Part shown: positions 1 to 9,738 of the stretch, in pieces
Layout of the letters: the number at the start of each line of letters is the position of its first letter
How positions within the stretch are numbered: position 1 is the stretch's first letter
Assembly: GCF_011304355.1 (NCBI RefSeq)
Contig: NZ_CP049888.1
Location: forward strand, 868,001-932,000
Origin: Weissella coleopterorum
GTDB lineage: Bacteria > Bacillota > Bacilli > Lactobacillales > Lactobacillaceae
Reading direction: 5' to 3'
Length of the DNA stretch: 64,000 bases
The notes under the pieces: model-generated
What the model saw: the letters and a program-made list of their open reading frames with translations, nothing else
Databases searched by the model: none
Told to the model about the DNA's origin: nothing
Position numbers and translations under genes: made by a program

Positions 1-2051
1 TGATTGATGATGAGCAGGTAAAAGATTTATTTGTTGATCGGGACGAAATTCCATTTGATTTAGATTCCATTCCAGTGGAATTAATTAGTAAAATTAAACA
101 TTATCAAGGATTGAAAGCATTGGGCTTTAATTATTATTTAAAGGACAAGGCCCGGGTGAAAAAGGTTAAGAAATATAAAAATTTACTAACAGCAGAACAA
201 TACGATCAAATGCGCAAAAATTTGAAGAAAAATGCGCAAAAAAAAGCGCGTTTTCTAACATATTTAATGCAACATGTAACAAATGATTGGAAGTTAGTGA
301 GCGATCTACAAAAGCATCTAAATTTAACGTCACAAGATATAACTTTAGCTAATCAGAATGGTTGGATTACTTTAACTGAGATGGAGACATATCGACAGCC
401 TTTGTTATCAAGCGAGATTCAATCAACGCAGGCGCTTGAATTGAACTCTGAACAACAGGATGCTTTTGCGGAAATTAGTGCTGCCCTTATGCAACAAAAA
501 CCGCAAACCTTCTTATTAGAGGGAGTGACGGGTTCTGGTAAAACTGAGATATACTTGCAAGCCATTGCTCAAACCATTGCGGCAGGTAAAACAGCTTTGT
601 TTTTAGTTCCAGAAATAACGTTAACACCTCAAATGGTACGCCGTGTCAAGGGGCGTTTTGGTGACGATGTTGCATTGCTTCATTCGGCTTTATCTGATGG
701 AGAACGATATGATGAGTGGCGAAGAATTCAACGTCAAGAAGTGCATGTGGTAGTTGGAGTGCGTTCTGCTATTTTTGCGCCGTTGAATCATATTGGCTTA
801 ATTATCATGGATGAAGAGCACGAAAGTTCATATAAACAAGATGATAACCCCCGATATCACGCACGTGAAATTGCGACTTGGCGAGCAAAGTACCATCAAT
901 CAGTTTTAATCTTAGGGTCGGCAACGCCGTCGTTAGAAAGTCGGGCACGAGCACAAAAGAAAGTTTATCAATTACTAAGATTGAAAAAAAGAGCCTTAGA
1001 TAATCCGTTACCAGAGGCAAAAATCATTGATATGAGTGAGGTTATGAAGCAGAATGGTGATGAAATATTTTCACCTCAGCTGAAAATCGAAATTGAAGAT
1101 CGTCTTGAAAAAAAGGAACAAGTTATCCTAATGTTGAACCGGCGCGGCTATGCTAATTTTATGATGTGTCGGGATTGTGGTTATGTACCAATGTGTCCAA
1201 ATTGTGATTTGGCCTTAACGATGCATAAAGATACCCAACGAATGGAATGTCATGTTTGTGGGGCGATGGAACCAATTCCTCACAAATGCAGCGAATGTGG
1301 ATCGAGTCGAATTCGGCCTTTTGGAACAGGGACTCAAAAAGTAGAGGAACAATTACAAACCTTATATCCACAAGCTAAGATTATTCGAATGGATAATGAT
1401 ACGACGCGTAGAAAAGGTGCCACTGACCGTTTACTTGAAGAGTTTGGAGCACAAAAAGCAGACATATTGATTGGAACACAGATGATTGCCAAAGGTTTGG
1501 ATTTCCCAAATGTAACTTTGGTAGGCGTCCTTAATGCGGATACAACACTAAAGATCCCTGATTACCGGGCCAGTGAGAGAACTTTCCAGTTAATTACTCA
1601 AGTAGCGGGTCGAGCAGGTCGAGCAAATAAGGCGGGAAGTGTTGTGATTCAAACATTTAATCCAAATCATTATGCGATTCGTTTGGCACAGACTCAGGAC
1701 TATGAGTCGTTCTATCAACAAGAAATGGCCTTACGTAAAAATTGGCGGTATTCTCCTTATTACTATGCGATTCAAATTAAGTTAACTCATCCAAATGAAA
1801 TAGATGTCGCTAAAATTTCGTATCAAATCGTTGATTGGTTAAAAGATAAGGTCGGTTCTGATACTATGATCTTTGGCCCAGCACCCGGTGCAATTCGCCG
1901 AGTTAAGAATCGTTATATCTATCAAATTTTATTACGCTATCAATTTGACACCGGATTAGAAGAGATATTAAATACTTTAGTTACTGATGCACAAAAAATG
2001 ATTGATAAAAATATTCAAATTAGTATTAATCGTGACCCAATAAATTTATAA
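1..2051 (+). CDS. priA: Primosomal protein N' (replication restart helicase PriA), 5' end outside window
   Basis: PriA is a 3'-to-5' superfamily 2 helicase that recognises stalled or repaired forks and reloads the replicative helicase. The reading frame is open from the first bases (codons in phase with base 3), so the N-terminal DNA-binding part, roughly 140 residues by family length, lies upstream of the window. Visible motifs are Walker A (GVTGSGKTE, about 523-549), the DEEH Walker B box (about 811-822), and the helicase-embedded zinc site with four CxxC pairs (CRDC, CPNC, CHVC, CSEC; about 1168-1310). The C-terminal helicase motifs (GTQMIAKGLDFPN, QVAGRAGR) are intact. A good ribosome binding site for fmt follows the stop codon closely, so priA, fmt and rsmB probably share a transcript, the usual Firmicutes order. 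Confidence 0.97.
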   Translation, partial: IDDEQVKDLFVDRDEIPFDLDSIPVELISKIKHYQGLKALGFNYYLKDKARVKKVKKYKNLLTAEQYDQMRKNLKKNAQKKARFLTYLMQHVTNDWKLVSDLQKHLNLTSQDITLANQNGWITLTEMETYRQPLLSSEIQSTQALELNSEQQDAFAEISAALMQQKPQTFLLEGVTGSGKTEIYLQAIAQTIAAGKTALFLVPEITLTPQMVRRVKGRFGDDVALLHSALSDGERYDEWRRIQRQEVHVVVGVRSAIFAPLNHIGLIIMDEEHESSYKQDDNPRYHAREIATWRAKYHQSVLILGSATPSLESRARAQKKVYQLLRLKKRALDNPLPEAKIIDMSEVMKQNGDEIFSPQLKIEIEDRLEKKEQVILMLNRRGYANFMMCRDCGYVPMCPNCDLALTMHKDTQRMECHVCGAMEPIPHKCSECGSSRIRPFGTGTQKVEEQLQTLYPQAKIIRMDNDTTRRKGATDRLLEEFGAQKADILIGTQMIAKGLDFPNVTLVGVLNADTTLKIPDYRASERTFQLITQVAGRAGRANKAGSVVIQTFNPNHYAIRLAQTQDYESFYQQEMALRKNWRYSPYYYAIQIKLTHPNEIDVAKISYQIVDWLKDKVGSDTMIFGPAPGAIRRVKNRYIYQILLRYQFDTGLEEILNTLVTDAQKMIDKNIQISINRDPINL

Positions 2052-2063
2052 AAGGAGTACAGT

Positions 2064-3023
2064 ATGCAAAATCAAACCAGAATTATTTTTATGGGAACAC
2101 CTCAATTTTCAGTTGGGATCTTACAAGCTTTAATTGATCATCCAGCTTACGATGTGGTTGCTGTATTAACACAACCTGATCGACCGGTTGGACGAAAACG
2201 AGTTTTAACCCCTACGCCAGTCAAACAGTTGGCCCTAGAAGCACAGATTCCAGTTTTTCAACCAGCTAAATTGAGCGGATCAGTGGAACAACAAGCGATG
2301 ATTGATTTACACCCAGATATCATGATTACAGCGGCGTATGGTCAATTTTTACCTACTAAATTATTGCAAGCAGCTCGAATCGGAGCAATTAATGTCCATG
2401 CTTCTTTGTTACCAAAGTATCGTGGAGGTGCACCGATTCACTATGCTTTACTGAATGGTGATACTGAAACTGGGGTTTCCATTATGTACATGATTAAGGA
2501 GATGGATGCAGGTGATGTATTAGCGCAAGCCAAAATCCAAATTACTGATGATGACAATACGGGAACTTTATTTGATAAATTATCCGTTTTGGGACGTGAT
2601 TTGTTGTTAAAAACACTTCCTAGTTTGATTGATGGAAGCAATGTGGCTGAACCGCAAGATGCTACCAAAGTTACTTTTTCGCCAAATGTTCAACCAGTGG
2701 AAGAGGTGTTGGATTTTTCAAAATCGGCTCGAACAATTTTTAATCAAATTCGAGGCTTATATCCATTTCCAGTTGCTCATACAACGATTAAAGGGCAGAG
2801 AACTAAAATTCAAAAATCCCATTTAGTTGACGTGAAAAGTGATTTGAAGAGTGGAACGGTGTTTAAAATGACTAAACATGATCTCTGGTTAGTAGCAGGT
2901 GATGGCAAAGTTTTGGCAATTGATGAATTACAACCAGCTGGTAAGCCTAAAATGAACGTAACTGCCTATTTAAATGGGCATGCTAATTTTACCGAAGGAG
3001 AACAAATAATTACTCATGAGTAA
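2064..3023 (+). CDS. fmt: Methionyl-tRNA formyltransferase
   Basis: Transfers a formyl group from 10-formyl-tetrahydrofolate to initiator Met-tRNA, so that translation can start with formyl-methionine. At 319 residues it has normal family length. The N-terminal formyltransferase fold starts with IIFMGTPQFSV and carries the hallmark SLLPKYRGGAPI stretch around residues 113-124, followed by the C-terminal oligonucleotide-binding-like domain. The ATG start is preceded by AAAAGGAG at a suitable distance. The stop overlaps the start of rsmB by 8 bases, which indicates translational coupling. Its partner deformylase gene (def) is far away, near 50.3 kb. Confidence 0.98.
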   Translation: MQNQTRIIFMGTPQFSVGILQALIDHPAYDVVAVLTQPDRPVGRKRVLTPTPVKQLALEAQIPVFQPAKLSGSVEQQAMIDLHPDIMITAAYGQFLPTKLLQAARIGAINVHASLLPKYRGGAPIHYALLNGDTETGVSIMYMIKEMDAGDVLAQAKIQITDDDNTGTLFDKLSVLGRDLLLKTLPSLIDGSNVAEPQDATKVTFSPNVQPVEEVLDFSKSARTIFNQIRGLYPFPVAHTTIKGQRTKIQKSHLVDVKSDLKSGTVFKMTKHDLWLVAGDGKVLAIDELQPAGKPKMNVTAYLNGHANFTEGEQIITHE

Positions 3024-4374
3024 AGGAAATTCAAAACAGATAGCGGGCTGGGAACAAGGTAATGCCCGCGCATTAGCGGTTCGAGTTTTAGAGCGAGTTA
3101 AAGATGGTGCCTATTCAAACTTACAACTAAATCAAATTGTAAAGGCTTCTAAGTTAGAAGAAAGAGACGTGCACTTATTAACGACCATTGTTTATGGAGT
3201 AATCCAACATCGCTTAACATTGGAATATTGGCTGAAACCATTTTTGCGGGGAAATGTTGATCCATTCGTTAAAGAACTGCTCATGATTTCCGTTTATCAA
3301 ATGCAATATTTAGATAAAATTCCGCAACATGCGATTTTTGATGAAGCAATTCAAGTGGCCAAGCGAAGAGGTCATGATGGTATTCGTAAATATGTCACGG
3401 GCGTGCTACATAACTTGGAAAGACAGGGATTGCCTGAAATAAAAGCACTTGAAGATCCAATTGAACGTCTTTCAATTGAAGTTTCGTTACCAACTTGGTT
3501 GTTAAAGCAATTAGCGCTTGAAGTTGGTGATGAAAAGATGAAAAAGGTGGTACATTCGATCAATAGTGCACCTGCACAGTCTGCTCGCATCAATCGGGCC
3601 GTTACTAATGTTCAACAGGTGACAGAACTTTTGCGTATCGAGGGATTTGAAGTTGAACAGTCGCCGGTTACGGCAGATGCCTTACGGCTCAATCATGGAC
3701 ATGTAGCTTCATCGAAAGCTTTTTCAGATGGACTACTGACATTGCAAGATGAATCAGCGATGTTGATGGTACCCAATCTGCAGCTGACACCTGAGATGAA
3801 AGTACTGGATGCTGCTGCGGCTCCAGGCGGAAAAACAACACAAATTGCTAGTTATTTAAGCGCTGAAAAAGGGGGAGTAGTTGAAGCCTTAGATATTCAT
3901 CCCCACAAAATTAAATTAATCGAAGAAAATGCTAAGAGACTGCACGTTTCTGAACGAGTACACGCTCAGGAACTAGATGCTCGTAAAGTTGATACGCGTT
4001 TTGCGGATAATTATTTTGATGCGATTTTAGTTGATGCCCCTTGTTCAGGATTTGGACTATTGCGTCGTAAACCGGAAATTCGTTACGAAAAAAGTTACGC
4101 TGATAGTATTAAATTACATCAAATTCAACTTGATATTTTAAACGCCGTCGCGCCTAAATTAAAAAAAGACGGTTATTTGGTTTATGGTACTTGTACAATT
4201 TTAGAGATCGAAAATGATGCTGTTGTAAAAGAGTTTTTAGCTCAAAACTCTGATTATGAGTTGGTTGCAACCCAGGGACCACTTACTCAAAATGAGCGTT
4301 TGACAATGCAAATTTTTCCTGATGATTTTGAGTCGGATGGATTTTTCGTTGCGACGTTGCACAAAAAACAGTAA
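3016..4374 (+). CDS. rsmB: 16S rRNA (cytosine(967)-C(5))-methyltransferase RsmB
   Basis: SAM-dependent methyltransferase that makes m5C967 in 16S rRNA (also called Sun or RrmB). The 452-residue protein has an N-terminal NusB-like RNA-binding domain (about residues 10-140) and a C-terminal Rossmann methyltransferase domain. Visible motifs are DAAAAPGGKTTQ (SAM loop, about residue 270), VDAPCSGFG with the PC motif, and YGTCTI with the catalytic TC cysteine. The ATG lies inside the last codons of fmt. A 41-base gap then leads to the phosphatase gene, the standard rsmB-stp-prkC neighbourhood of Firmicutes. Confidence 0.97.
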   Translation: MSKGNSKQIAGWEQGNARALAVRVLERVKDGAYSNLQLNQIVKASKLEERDVHLLTTIVYGVIQHRLTLEYWLKPFLRGNVDPFVKELLMISVYQMQYLDKIPQHAIFDEAIQVAKRRGHDGIRKYVTGVLHNLERQGLPEIKALEDPIERLSIEVSLPTWLLKQLALEVGDEKMKKVVHSINSAPAQSARINRAVTNVQQVTELLRIEGFEVEQSPVTADALRLNHGHVASSKAFSDGLLTLQDESAMLMVPNLQLTPEMKVLDAAAAPGGKTTQIASYLSAEKGGVVEALDIHPHKIKLIEENAKRLHVSERVHAQELDARKVDTRFADNYFDAILVDAPCSGFGLLRRKPEIRYEKSYADSIKLHQIQLDILNAVAPKLKKDGYLVYGTCTILEIENDAVVKEFLAQNSDYELVATQGPLTQNERLTMQIFPDDFESDGFFVATLHKKQ

Positions 4375-4415
4375 TATTAATTTATATTGGAAGAAATTAG
4401 AGGAGAGGCCAAGTT

Positions 4416-5159
4416 ATGAAAATCGCTTTTGCAACGGATCGTGGAACTGTTCGTGCTGATAATCAAGATTATGTTGATGTTTTTGTGAATCAACGTGGAG
4501 TTCAATTAGCGATCGTTGCGGATGGCGTTGGTGGCCAGAATGCTGGAGATGTTGCCGCTACCATGGCTGTTTCACATTTTGGTAATGATTGGCTCATGAC
4601 TCAAATTGATACCCCTAGTGCAGCTAAGGCGTGGCTGTTAGAGCAGACGCTTCAAGAAAATAAGAATATTTTGACGACTGCTAATCGATATAAGACATTA
4701 AAAGGCATGGCGACGACGTTGGTTATAGCAGTTATTCTGCCAAGTTCTTTGGTAATATCAAACTTAGGCGATTCAAGAGCCTATCTATTACGACGTGATA
4801 GTATCTTGCAGTTGACACAAGATCATAATTTGGCCAGTGAATTATTGCGTCGAGGCGCTATTACTTCAGAAGAGGCAAAGGAACATCCAGGTCGAAATAT
4901 GATTACCCGACAATTAGGGGTCAATACTGAGGCGAAACCAGATATTCAGGATATGAAAATAGAAGAAGGAGATCTTCTCTTACTTACCACAGATGGATTA
5001 GGAAAAGCACTTTCAGACTATGAAATAGTTCAAATCATCCAAGAAAGTGATAATATTTCTACAGCGGTGGCACATTTAATTGCTATAGCTAATCAAAAGG
5101 GAACGCCTGATAATGTGACGGTACTCTTGGGTATGCAGGAAGGAGATGGGGGATACTAA
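4416..5159 (+). CDS. stp: PP2C-family Ser/Thr protein phosphatase (Stp/PrpC)
   Basis: Metal-dependent PP2C phosphatase that reverses phosphorylation by the PASTA kinase encoded next. The 247-residue protein shows the family motifs: DRGTVRADNQD at residues 8-18, VADGVGGQNAGD with the metal aspartate near residue 36, the NLGDSRAYL strand, LLTTDGL, and the C-terminal TPDNVTVLL. A strong AGGAGAGG sequence precedes the ATG. Its stop codon overlaps the kinase start (TAATG), so the two products are probably made together. No membrane segment is visible; it should be cytoplasmic. Confidence 0.97.
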   Translation: MKIAFATDRGTVRADNQDYVDVFVNQRGVQLAIVADGVGGQNAGDVAATMAVSHFGNDWLMTQIDTPSAAKAWLLEQTLQENKNILTTANRYKTLKGMATTLVIAVILPSSLVISNLGDSRAYLLRRDSILQLTQDHNLASELLRRGAITSEEAKEHPGRNMITRQLGVNTEAKPDIQDMKIEEGDLLLLTTDGLGKALSDYEIVQIIQESDNISTAVAHLIAIANQKGTPDNVTVLLGMQEGDGGY

Positions 5160-7096
5160 TGCGAGTTAATGAATTAATTGCCGATCGATATCAAATTATT
5201 GAGCCTTTAGGCGAAGGTGGAATGGCAAATGTCTATCGGGCTCATGATCAATTTTTGAACCGAGATGTTTCAGTTAAATTACTTCGGTTAGATATGCGTG
5301 ATAATAGCACTATCCGACAACGTTTTGAAAATGAAATAGCCGCATCAACCGAATTAGTTCATCCAAATATTATTCAAGTTTATGATTTCGGTGAATCAGA
5401 TCAGTTACAGTTTTTAGTGAGTGAGTATGTGAAGGGGGAGGATCTAAAACGCTATATTGCTAGCCACCACCCTTTGACTATTACGCGAACATTAGAAATT
5501 ATGGATGATGTATTAGCGGGTGTGGCAATGGCCCATAGCCATAATATTGTTCATCGTGATTTGAAGCCACAAAATATTTTAATTGATGAAAGTGGACGGG
5601 CTAAAATTACAGATTTTGGGATCGCCTTAGCACAATCTAGTCTCGGATTGACTAAGACGGATGTCGCGATTGGTTCTATTCACTATATGTCCCCAGAACA
5701 AGTTAAAGGCGGGATGGCAACTACTCGTAGCGATATTTATGCATTAGGAATTATTCTATACGAAATGTTAGTTGGCAAAGTTCCCTTTGATGCACAAGAA
5801 GCAGTTAGCGTTGCTTTAATGCACTCGACGGAACCAATGCCATTTGTGCGAGATATTGATCCTCGAATCCCACAAGCGCTTGAAAATGTAATTTTACGAG
5901 CCACCCAGAAAAATTCTATGGATCGTTATAGTTCAGTGAATGAAATGCGACAAGATTTATCGAATGTAATGTCTACTGAACGTTTAAACGAACCCCGTTT
6001 GAATTTAAATAATCAAGCAGATCAGACAACAACGGTCACTAAGATTATTCCAAGTGATGTGGTTGGAACAGTTGCTAATCAGTCTGATGTAGCAGCAGAA
6101 CCAGTTTCAAGAAAAAGCAAGCCGGGACAAAATAAAGAACAATCCGGCTTAAAAACGTGGAGTAGAAAAAGACGAATTGCAACCTGGGCTGCAATTATTT
6201 TAGCTGGTGTCTTAGCACTGTTTTTAGTTGTTGGGTTAATTCCTGATAAAGTGACGATTTCTGACTTCACTGGGGATACTGAAAGCGCTGCTCGCCAATC
6301 ACTTAAACAAGATGGACTAACGGTTGGCAAAGTCTATTATGTGAATAGTAAGACGGTAAAGAAGGGTTTTGTGATTAAAACGAACCCCAAGGCAGGTCAA
6401 AAAATAGAAAAAGGTGGTAAGGTTAGCCTTTATATCTCTACTGGGGTTAAGATGGTGCGTTTTGGTGACTATACGGGTGAGAAGTATTCTAAAGTAGCAC
6501 AGCAACTCCGAACCAAAGGGTATAGCGTCAAAGTGGTTCGCCAGTATAATTCAGATGTCCCAGCCGGTTATATTATTGAACAAGATGTCGCGGCTGAATC
6601 CAAGGTCGATCCATCTAATACTACGGTAACCTTCACGGTATCGCGAGGACAAAAATCGTTAGTGGTACCTGATTTTAGCAACTTAAGTCAAAATGATGCT
6701 CAAAAATTGGCTAATAAAGAAGGTGTGATTGTTTCCTTCGCGCAACAAGCTTCAGATTCAGTTGATGAGAATAAAGTGATTTCACAATCAATTAAAGCTG
6801 GAACCAAAATTAAAGACGGCACAGTTGTTACAGTCACTATTTCGACGGGTGCAACACCAATTTCCGTCCCTAATTTTGTTGGTAAAAGTTTAGACGATGT
6901 TAAGAGCTGGGCTAGTAGCAATGGAGTCAAAGTTCAACCAAAGAATGATGTAACGTCGACAGAAGATAAGGGCGTTATTACTAGTCAAGATATTTCAGCT
7001 GGTGGAAGCATCAAAAAGGGGGATACGCTAACGGTGGGCGTTTCAACTGGAACCGGTAATAGTTCAAGTGGTCATGAGAGCAGTTCGTCCAATTAA
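5159..7096 (+). CDS. prkC: PASTA-domain Ser/Thr protein kinase (PrkC/StkP/PknB family)
   Basis: Membrane-spanning kinase that senses peptidoglycan or lipid II through external PASTA repeats and controls cell-wall growth and division. The 645-residue protein has a kinase domain at about residues 10-275, with the glycine loop GEGGMANVYRA, catalytic HRDLKPQN and DFGIA. A linker follows, then one transmembrane helix at about 341-362 just after a basic WSRKRR patch. Four PASTA repeats follow (about 367-431, 432-498, 499-565 and 566-632), each ending in an STG- or SRG-like turn, and then a serine-rich tail. The start overlaps the stop of the phosphatase gene. A terminator follows, ending the priA-prkC unit. 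Confidence 0.97.
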   Translation: MRVNELIADRYQIIEPLGEGGMANVYRAHDQFLNRDVSVKLLRLDMRDNSTIRQRFENEIAASTELVHPNIIQVYDFGESDQLQFLVSEYVKGEDLKRYIASHHPLTITRTLEIMDDVLAGVAMAHSHNIVHRDLKPQNILIDESGRAKITDFGIALAQSSLGLTKTDVAIGSIHYMSPEQVKGGMATTRSDIYALGIILYEMLVGKVPFDAQEAVSVALMHSTEPMPFVRDIDPRIPQALENVILRATQKNSMDRYSSVNEMRQDLSNVMSTERLNEPRLNLNNQADQTTTVTKIIPSDVVGTVANQSDVAAEPVSRKSKPGQNKEQSGLKTWSRKRRIATWAAIILAGVLALFLVVGLIPDKVTISDFTGDTESAARQSLKQDGLTVGKVYYVNSKTVKKGFVIKTNPKAGQKIEKGGKVSLYISTGVKMVRFGDYTGEKYSKVAQQLRTKGYSVKVVRQYNSDVPAGYIIEQDVAAESKVDPSNTTVTFTVSRGQKSLVVPDFSNLSQNDAQKLANKEGVIVSFAQQASDSVDENKVISQSIKAGTKIKDGTVVTVTISTGATPISVPNFVGKSLDDVKSWASSNGVKVQPKNDVTSTEDKGVITSQDISAGGSIKKGDTLTVGVSTGTGNSSSGHESSSSN

Positions 7097-7121
7097 GCTT
7101 AATTAAATTGGGTGCAAACTT

Positions 7122-7162
7122 AAAAAGATTGGATAGATCAAATGATCAGTCCAGTCTTTTTT
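7122..7162 (+). terminator. Intrinsic terminator after prkC
   Basis: A stem pairs AAAAAGATTGGA with TCCAGTCTTTTTT (one G-U pair) around a loop containing GATCAAATGATC. A run of T closes it. It separates the kinase gene from rsgA. Confidence 0.85.
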
Positions 7163-7269
7163 GCTAATTTTAATTAGTAAATATTCTTTAAAGCTTTTAT
7201 GATGGTGTTTCGATCATTAGTACGATAAAATTAGATAATAATAATTTTATAGAAATTTGAGGCAATTGA

Positions 7270-8184
7270 ATGACCAATTATCATGGACAGATTCATCTAT
7301 CATTAGCTGGATTTTATGATGTATTAACCGATGATGGCAAGATGATGCGCACGCGGGCACGTGGCAATTTCAGAAAAAAAGGTTTGACACCATTAGTGGG
7401 AGATTTTGTAGAATTTTCGGCTGATGCGGATCAAGATGGGTACTTACTTAAGATCGATGCCCGAAAAAATGGTCTTGTGCGACCACCAGTTGCTAATGTC
7501 GATCAAGCTATTTTAGTGACTGCCGTTAAATTACCTAATTTTTCGACAAATCTATTAGATCGGCAGTTGGTCGCCTTGGAGGAGGACGGAATCGAACCCA
7601 TTATTTATTTTACGAAGACGGATTTGTTGACGGCAATAGAATTTGATGCTTTGTCAGAAATTGTAACGGGTTACCGTTTAGCAGGATATCAGGTTATTTT
7701 GCCACAATCTGCGTTTGATAAGCCAAGTTTAACTAGTTTACGAGAAATTTTAAATCAGGGCTTAAGTGTCGTGATGGGACAAACTGGGGCTGGTAAGTCA
7801 ACACTATTGAATCATTTAGATCCAACATTAGCTTTGGCCACCGGAGAAGTCTCACAAGCGCTAAGTCGAGGAAAACATACAACTAGACAGGTAAGCTTAG
7901 TTGCGATGGGGCAGGGTTGGGTGGCTGATACACCTGGTTTTTCAACCTTTGAAGTCTTTAAAATGGAAGCTCGGGATCTTACAAAATATTTTCGTGAAAT
8001 CAATTATTACGCTCGTAATTGTCGATTTCGGGGCTGTGTTCATTTAAATGAACCAGACTGTGCTGTTAAGGTTGCAGTAACGGCTGGTGAAATAATGCAA
8101 TCAAGATATGATAACTATAAATTGTTTTATGATTTGATTGAAGGCCGTCGCCCGGTATATAATAAACATGATAAAAAACATTGA
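7270..8184 (+). CDS. rsgA: Ribosome small subunit-dependent GTPase A (RsgA/YloQ)
   Basis: Circularly permuted GTPase that checks late maturation of the 30S subunit. The 304-residue protein has an N-terminal OB-fold (about 1-70) and a permuted G domain: TKTD comes first (about residue 117), then GQTGAGKST (about 170-178), then DTPGFS (about 220). A C-terminal zinc finger contains CRFRGCVH followed by a further cysteine in EPDC. The ATG has only a weak GAGG upstream. The rsgA-rpe-thiN order is the standard Firmicutes one. Confidence 0.96.
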   Translation: MTNYHGQIHLSLAGFYDVLTDDGKMMRTRARGNFRKKGLTPLVGDFVEFSADADQDGYLLKIDARKNGLVRPPVANVDQAILVTAVKLPNFSTNLLDRQLVALEEDGIEPIIYFTKTDLLTAIEFDALSEIVTGYRLAGYQVILPQSAFDKPSLTSLREILNQGLSVVMGQTGAGKSTLLNHLDPTLALATGEVSQALSRGKHTTRQVSLVAMGQGWVADTPGFSTFEVFKMEARDLTKYFREINYYARNCRFRGCVHLNEPDCAVKVAVTAGEIMQSRYDNYKLFYDLIEGRRPVYNKHDKKH

Positions 8185-8258
8185 TTTTGCCGAAAAGGTT
8201 TAAATTAATTTTAAATAATTTGAATTAAGTTCAGATTAAACAAGGAAATGGGGATATT

Positions 8259-8915
8259 ATGTCAATTAAAGTAGCACCATCAATTTTAGCCGCAGATTAT
8301 TTAAACTTAGAGCGTGATGTAAAGCTCGTCGAAGATGCAGGTGCAGAATACCTACATATTGATGTGATGGATGGTATGTTTGTACCATCAATATCATATG
8401 GTCCAGGTTGGGTTAAGGCATTGAAGCCTAAGACAAATATGGTTTTGGATGTGCATCTAATGGTGGAACAACCAGAACGCTATATTGATGCTTTTGTTGA
8501 CGCAGGCGCAGATATTTTAGGAGTTCATTATGAAGCTACTCAACATCTACACCGGGCATTACAACAAATCAATGATCATGGTATCAAGTCAGAAGTAGTG
8601 ATTAATCCAGCTACTTCAGTTACGGTGATTGAACCAATCTTGCACATGGTTGATCAAGTGTTGGTTATGACCGTTAATCCAGGTTTTGGGGGACAAAAGT
8701 TCTTGCCTGAAACCTTAGCAAAGATTACTGAGTTAGCTGAACTGAAGGCACAAAATGGCTATCACTACGATATTGAAATTGATGGTGGAGCCAATGATGA
8801 GACTACTAAATTAGCTTACGAGGCAGGCGCAACAGTTGCGGTGGCTGGATCATATGTCTATGATAAAGTTGATCCTGCTGCTAAGATTGAGCGTTTGAAA
8901 GAAGTCACTAAGTAG
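8259..8915 (+). CDS. rpe: Ribulose-phosphate 3-epimerase
   Basis: Interconverts ribulose 5-phosphate and xylulose 5-phosphate in the pentose phosphate or phosphoketolase route, which matters for pentose use in a heterofermenter. It is 218 residues, the usual length, and a TIM barrel. Visible motifs are APSILAADY at the N-terminus, HIDVMDGMFVP with metal-binding His and Asp, DVHLMV, MTVNPGFGGQKF, and the C-terminal EIDGGAN and AGSYVY phosphate-binding loops. The ATG is preceded by AAGGAAATGGGG. thiN follows after 24 bases, probably in the same transcript. Confidence 0.97.
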   Translation: MSIKVAPSILAADYLNLERDVKLVEDAGAEYLHIDVMDGMFVPSISYGPGWVKALKPKTNMVLDVHLMVEQPERYIDAFVDAGADILGVHYEATQHLHRALQQINDHGIKSEVVINPATSVTVIEPILHMVDQVLVMTVNPGFGGQKFLPETLAKITELAELKAQNGYHYDIEIDGGANDETTKLAYEAGATVAVAGSYVYDKVDPAAKIERLKEVTK

Positions 8916-8939
8916 CGTTAACCAAAAAGAGGTGCCTTT

Positions 8940-9608
8940 ATGCCAGAAACTAGCGTAAATAGAACGCTCATTCGATTATTAGTGGGAGGTCCCCAATCTG
9001 AATGGCCCGCTGCTCTACACCAAGGAAAAATAACCGGTCCATGGGTTGCTGCTGATCGAGGAGCTTTGTACCTTATGAAGATGGGGATAACGCCGATTTT
9101 AACGTTAGGTGATCTAGATTCGATTCACGTCGAAAAGCGTTCGGATTTTGTGCATGGGTTACCAAGCTTGATTAACAAAGAAGATCAAATTCAAACCGAC
9201 ACCGAGGCCATTTTACAAGAGGTTGAGCGGCGTTATCAACCACAAATGATTGAGATTTATGGTGCTACAGGCGGGCGTTTGGATCATTTGCTCAATAATA
9301 TTTTTATGTTTGCTAAACCGTATTTAAGGTCCATCGCAACACATAGTCGGTTAATTGATAAGAGTAATGTAATTGATTTTTATTTACCTGGCGCATACAC
9401 AATTACCAAACAACCGGGGATGCAATATTTAGGCTTTGCTGCCATTACGCCAGTGAAGGGTTTGACCTTAATTGATGAAAAATATCCATTGAATGACTGG
9501 GAAGGTCCGGTTACAATTTGGGGATCTAATGAATTTATTGGTCAAAAAAATCATTTTTCGTTTAAAACTGGTATGATAGCGGTGATTCAATCGAAGGATG
9601 CTAATTAA
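8940..9608 (+). CDS. thiN: Thiamine diphosphokinase
   Basis: Transfers pyrophosphate from ATP to thiamine to form the cofactor thiamine diphosphate, needed for example by phosphoketolase and transketolase. The 222-residue protein shows the family signatures: a VAADRGALYL segment near residue 38, LGDLDSI near residue 58, the DQIQTDTEAIL stretch, and the GATGGRLDHLLNN motif near residue 116. An AGAGG sequence precedes the ATG. It closes the rsgA-rpe-thiN group. A perfect palindrome follows the stop codon but lacks the T run of a terminator. Confidence 0.93.
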   Translation: MPETSVNRTLIRLLVGGPQSEWPAALHQGKITGPWVAADRGALYLMKMGITPILTLGDLDSIHVEKRSDFVHGLPSLINKEDQIQTDTEAILQEVERRYQPQMIEIYGATGGRLDHLLNNIFMFAKPYLRSIATHSRLIDKSNVIDFYLPGAYTITKQPGMQYLGFAAITPVKGLTLIDEKYPLNDWEGPVTIWGSNEFIGQKNHFSFKTGMIAVIQSKDAN

Positions 9609-9624
9609 TTCATCGCTAAAATGA

Positions 9625-9646
9625 TGTAAAGTAATATTACTTTACA
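9625..9646. promoter_or_regulatory. Perfect 22-base palindrome upstream of the rpmB promoter
   Basis: The two arms are TGTAAAGTAAT and its exact reverse complement. No T run follows, so it does not look like an intrinsic terminator. It ends 8 bases before the candidate -35 box of rpmB. The inner arms GTAAAG/CTTTAC recur near 21.0 kb and 30.2 kb. It could be an operator or an RNA hairpin; which one is not visible. Confidence 0.5.
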
Positions 9647-9654
9647 CAAAGTGC

Positions 9655-9683
9655 TTGCATATTGTTGCGGGCTTTGATAAGAT
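9655..9683 (+). promoter_or_regulatory. Candidate sigma-A promoter of rpmB
   Basis: TTGCAT and TAAGAT are separated by 17 bases, giving a predicted start about 50 bases before the rpmB start codon. Each box matches the consensus at four of six positions. Confidence 0.5.
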
Positions 9684-9738
9684 TATTTAAGTAAATTAAA
9701 GCACTGAAATAAAGAGCTTAAGATGGGAGGGTCACACC

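Noticed and set aside
9625..9646. Terminator for thiN.
   Set aside because: The palindrome is followed by ACAAAG rather than a T run, and it sits next to a promoter.
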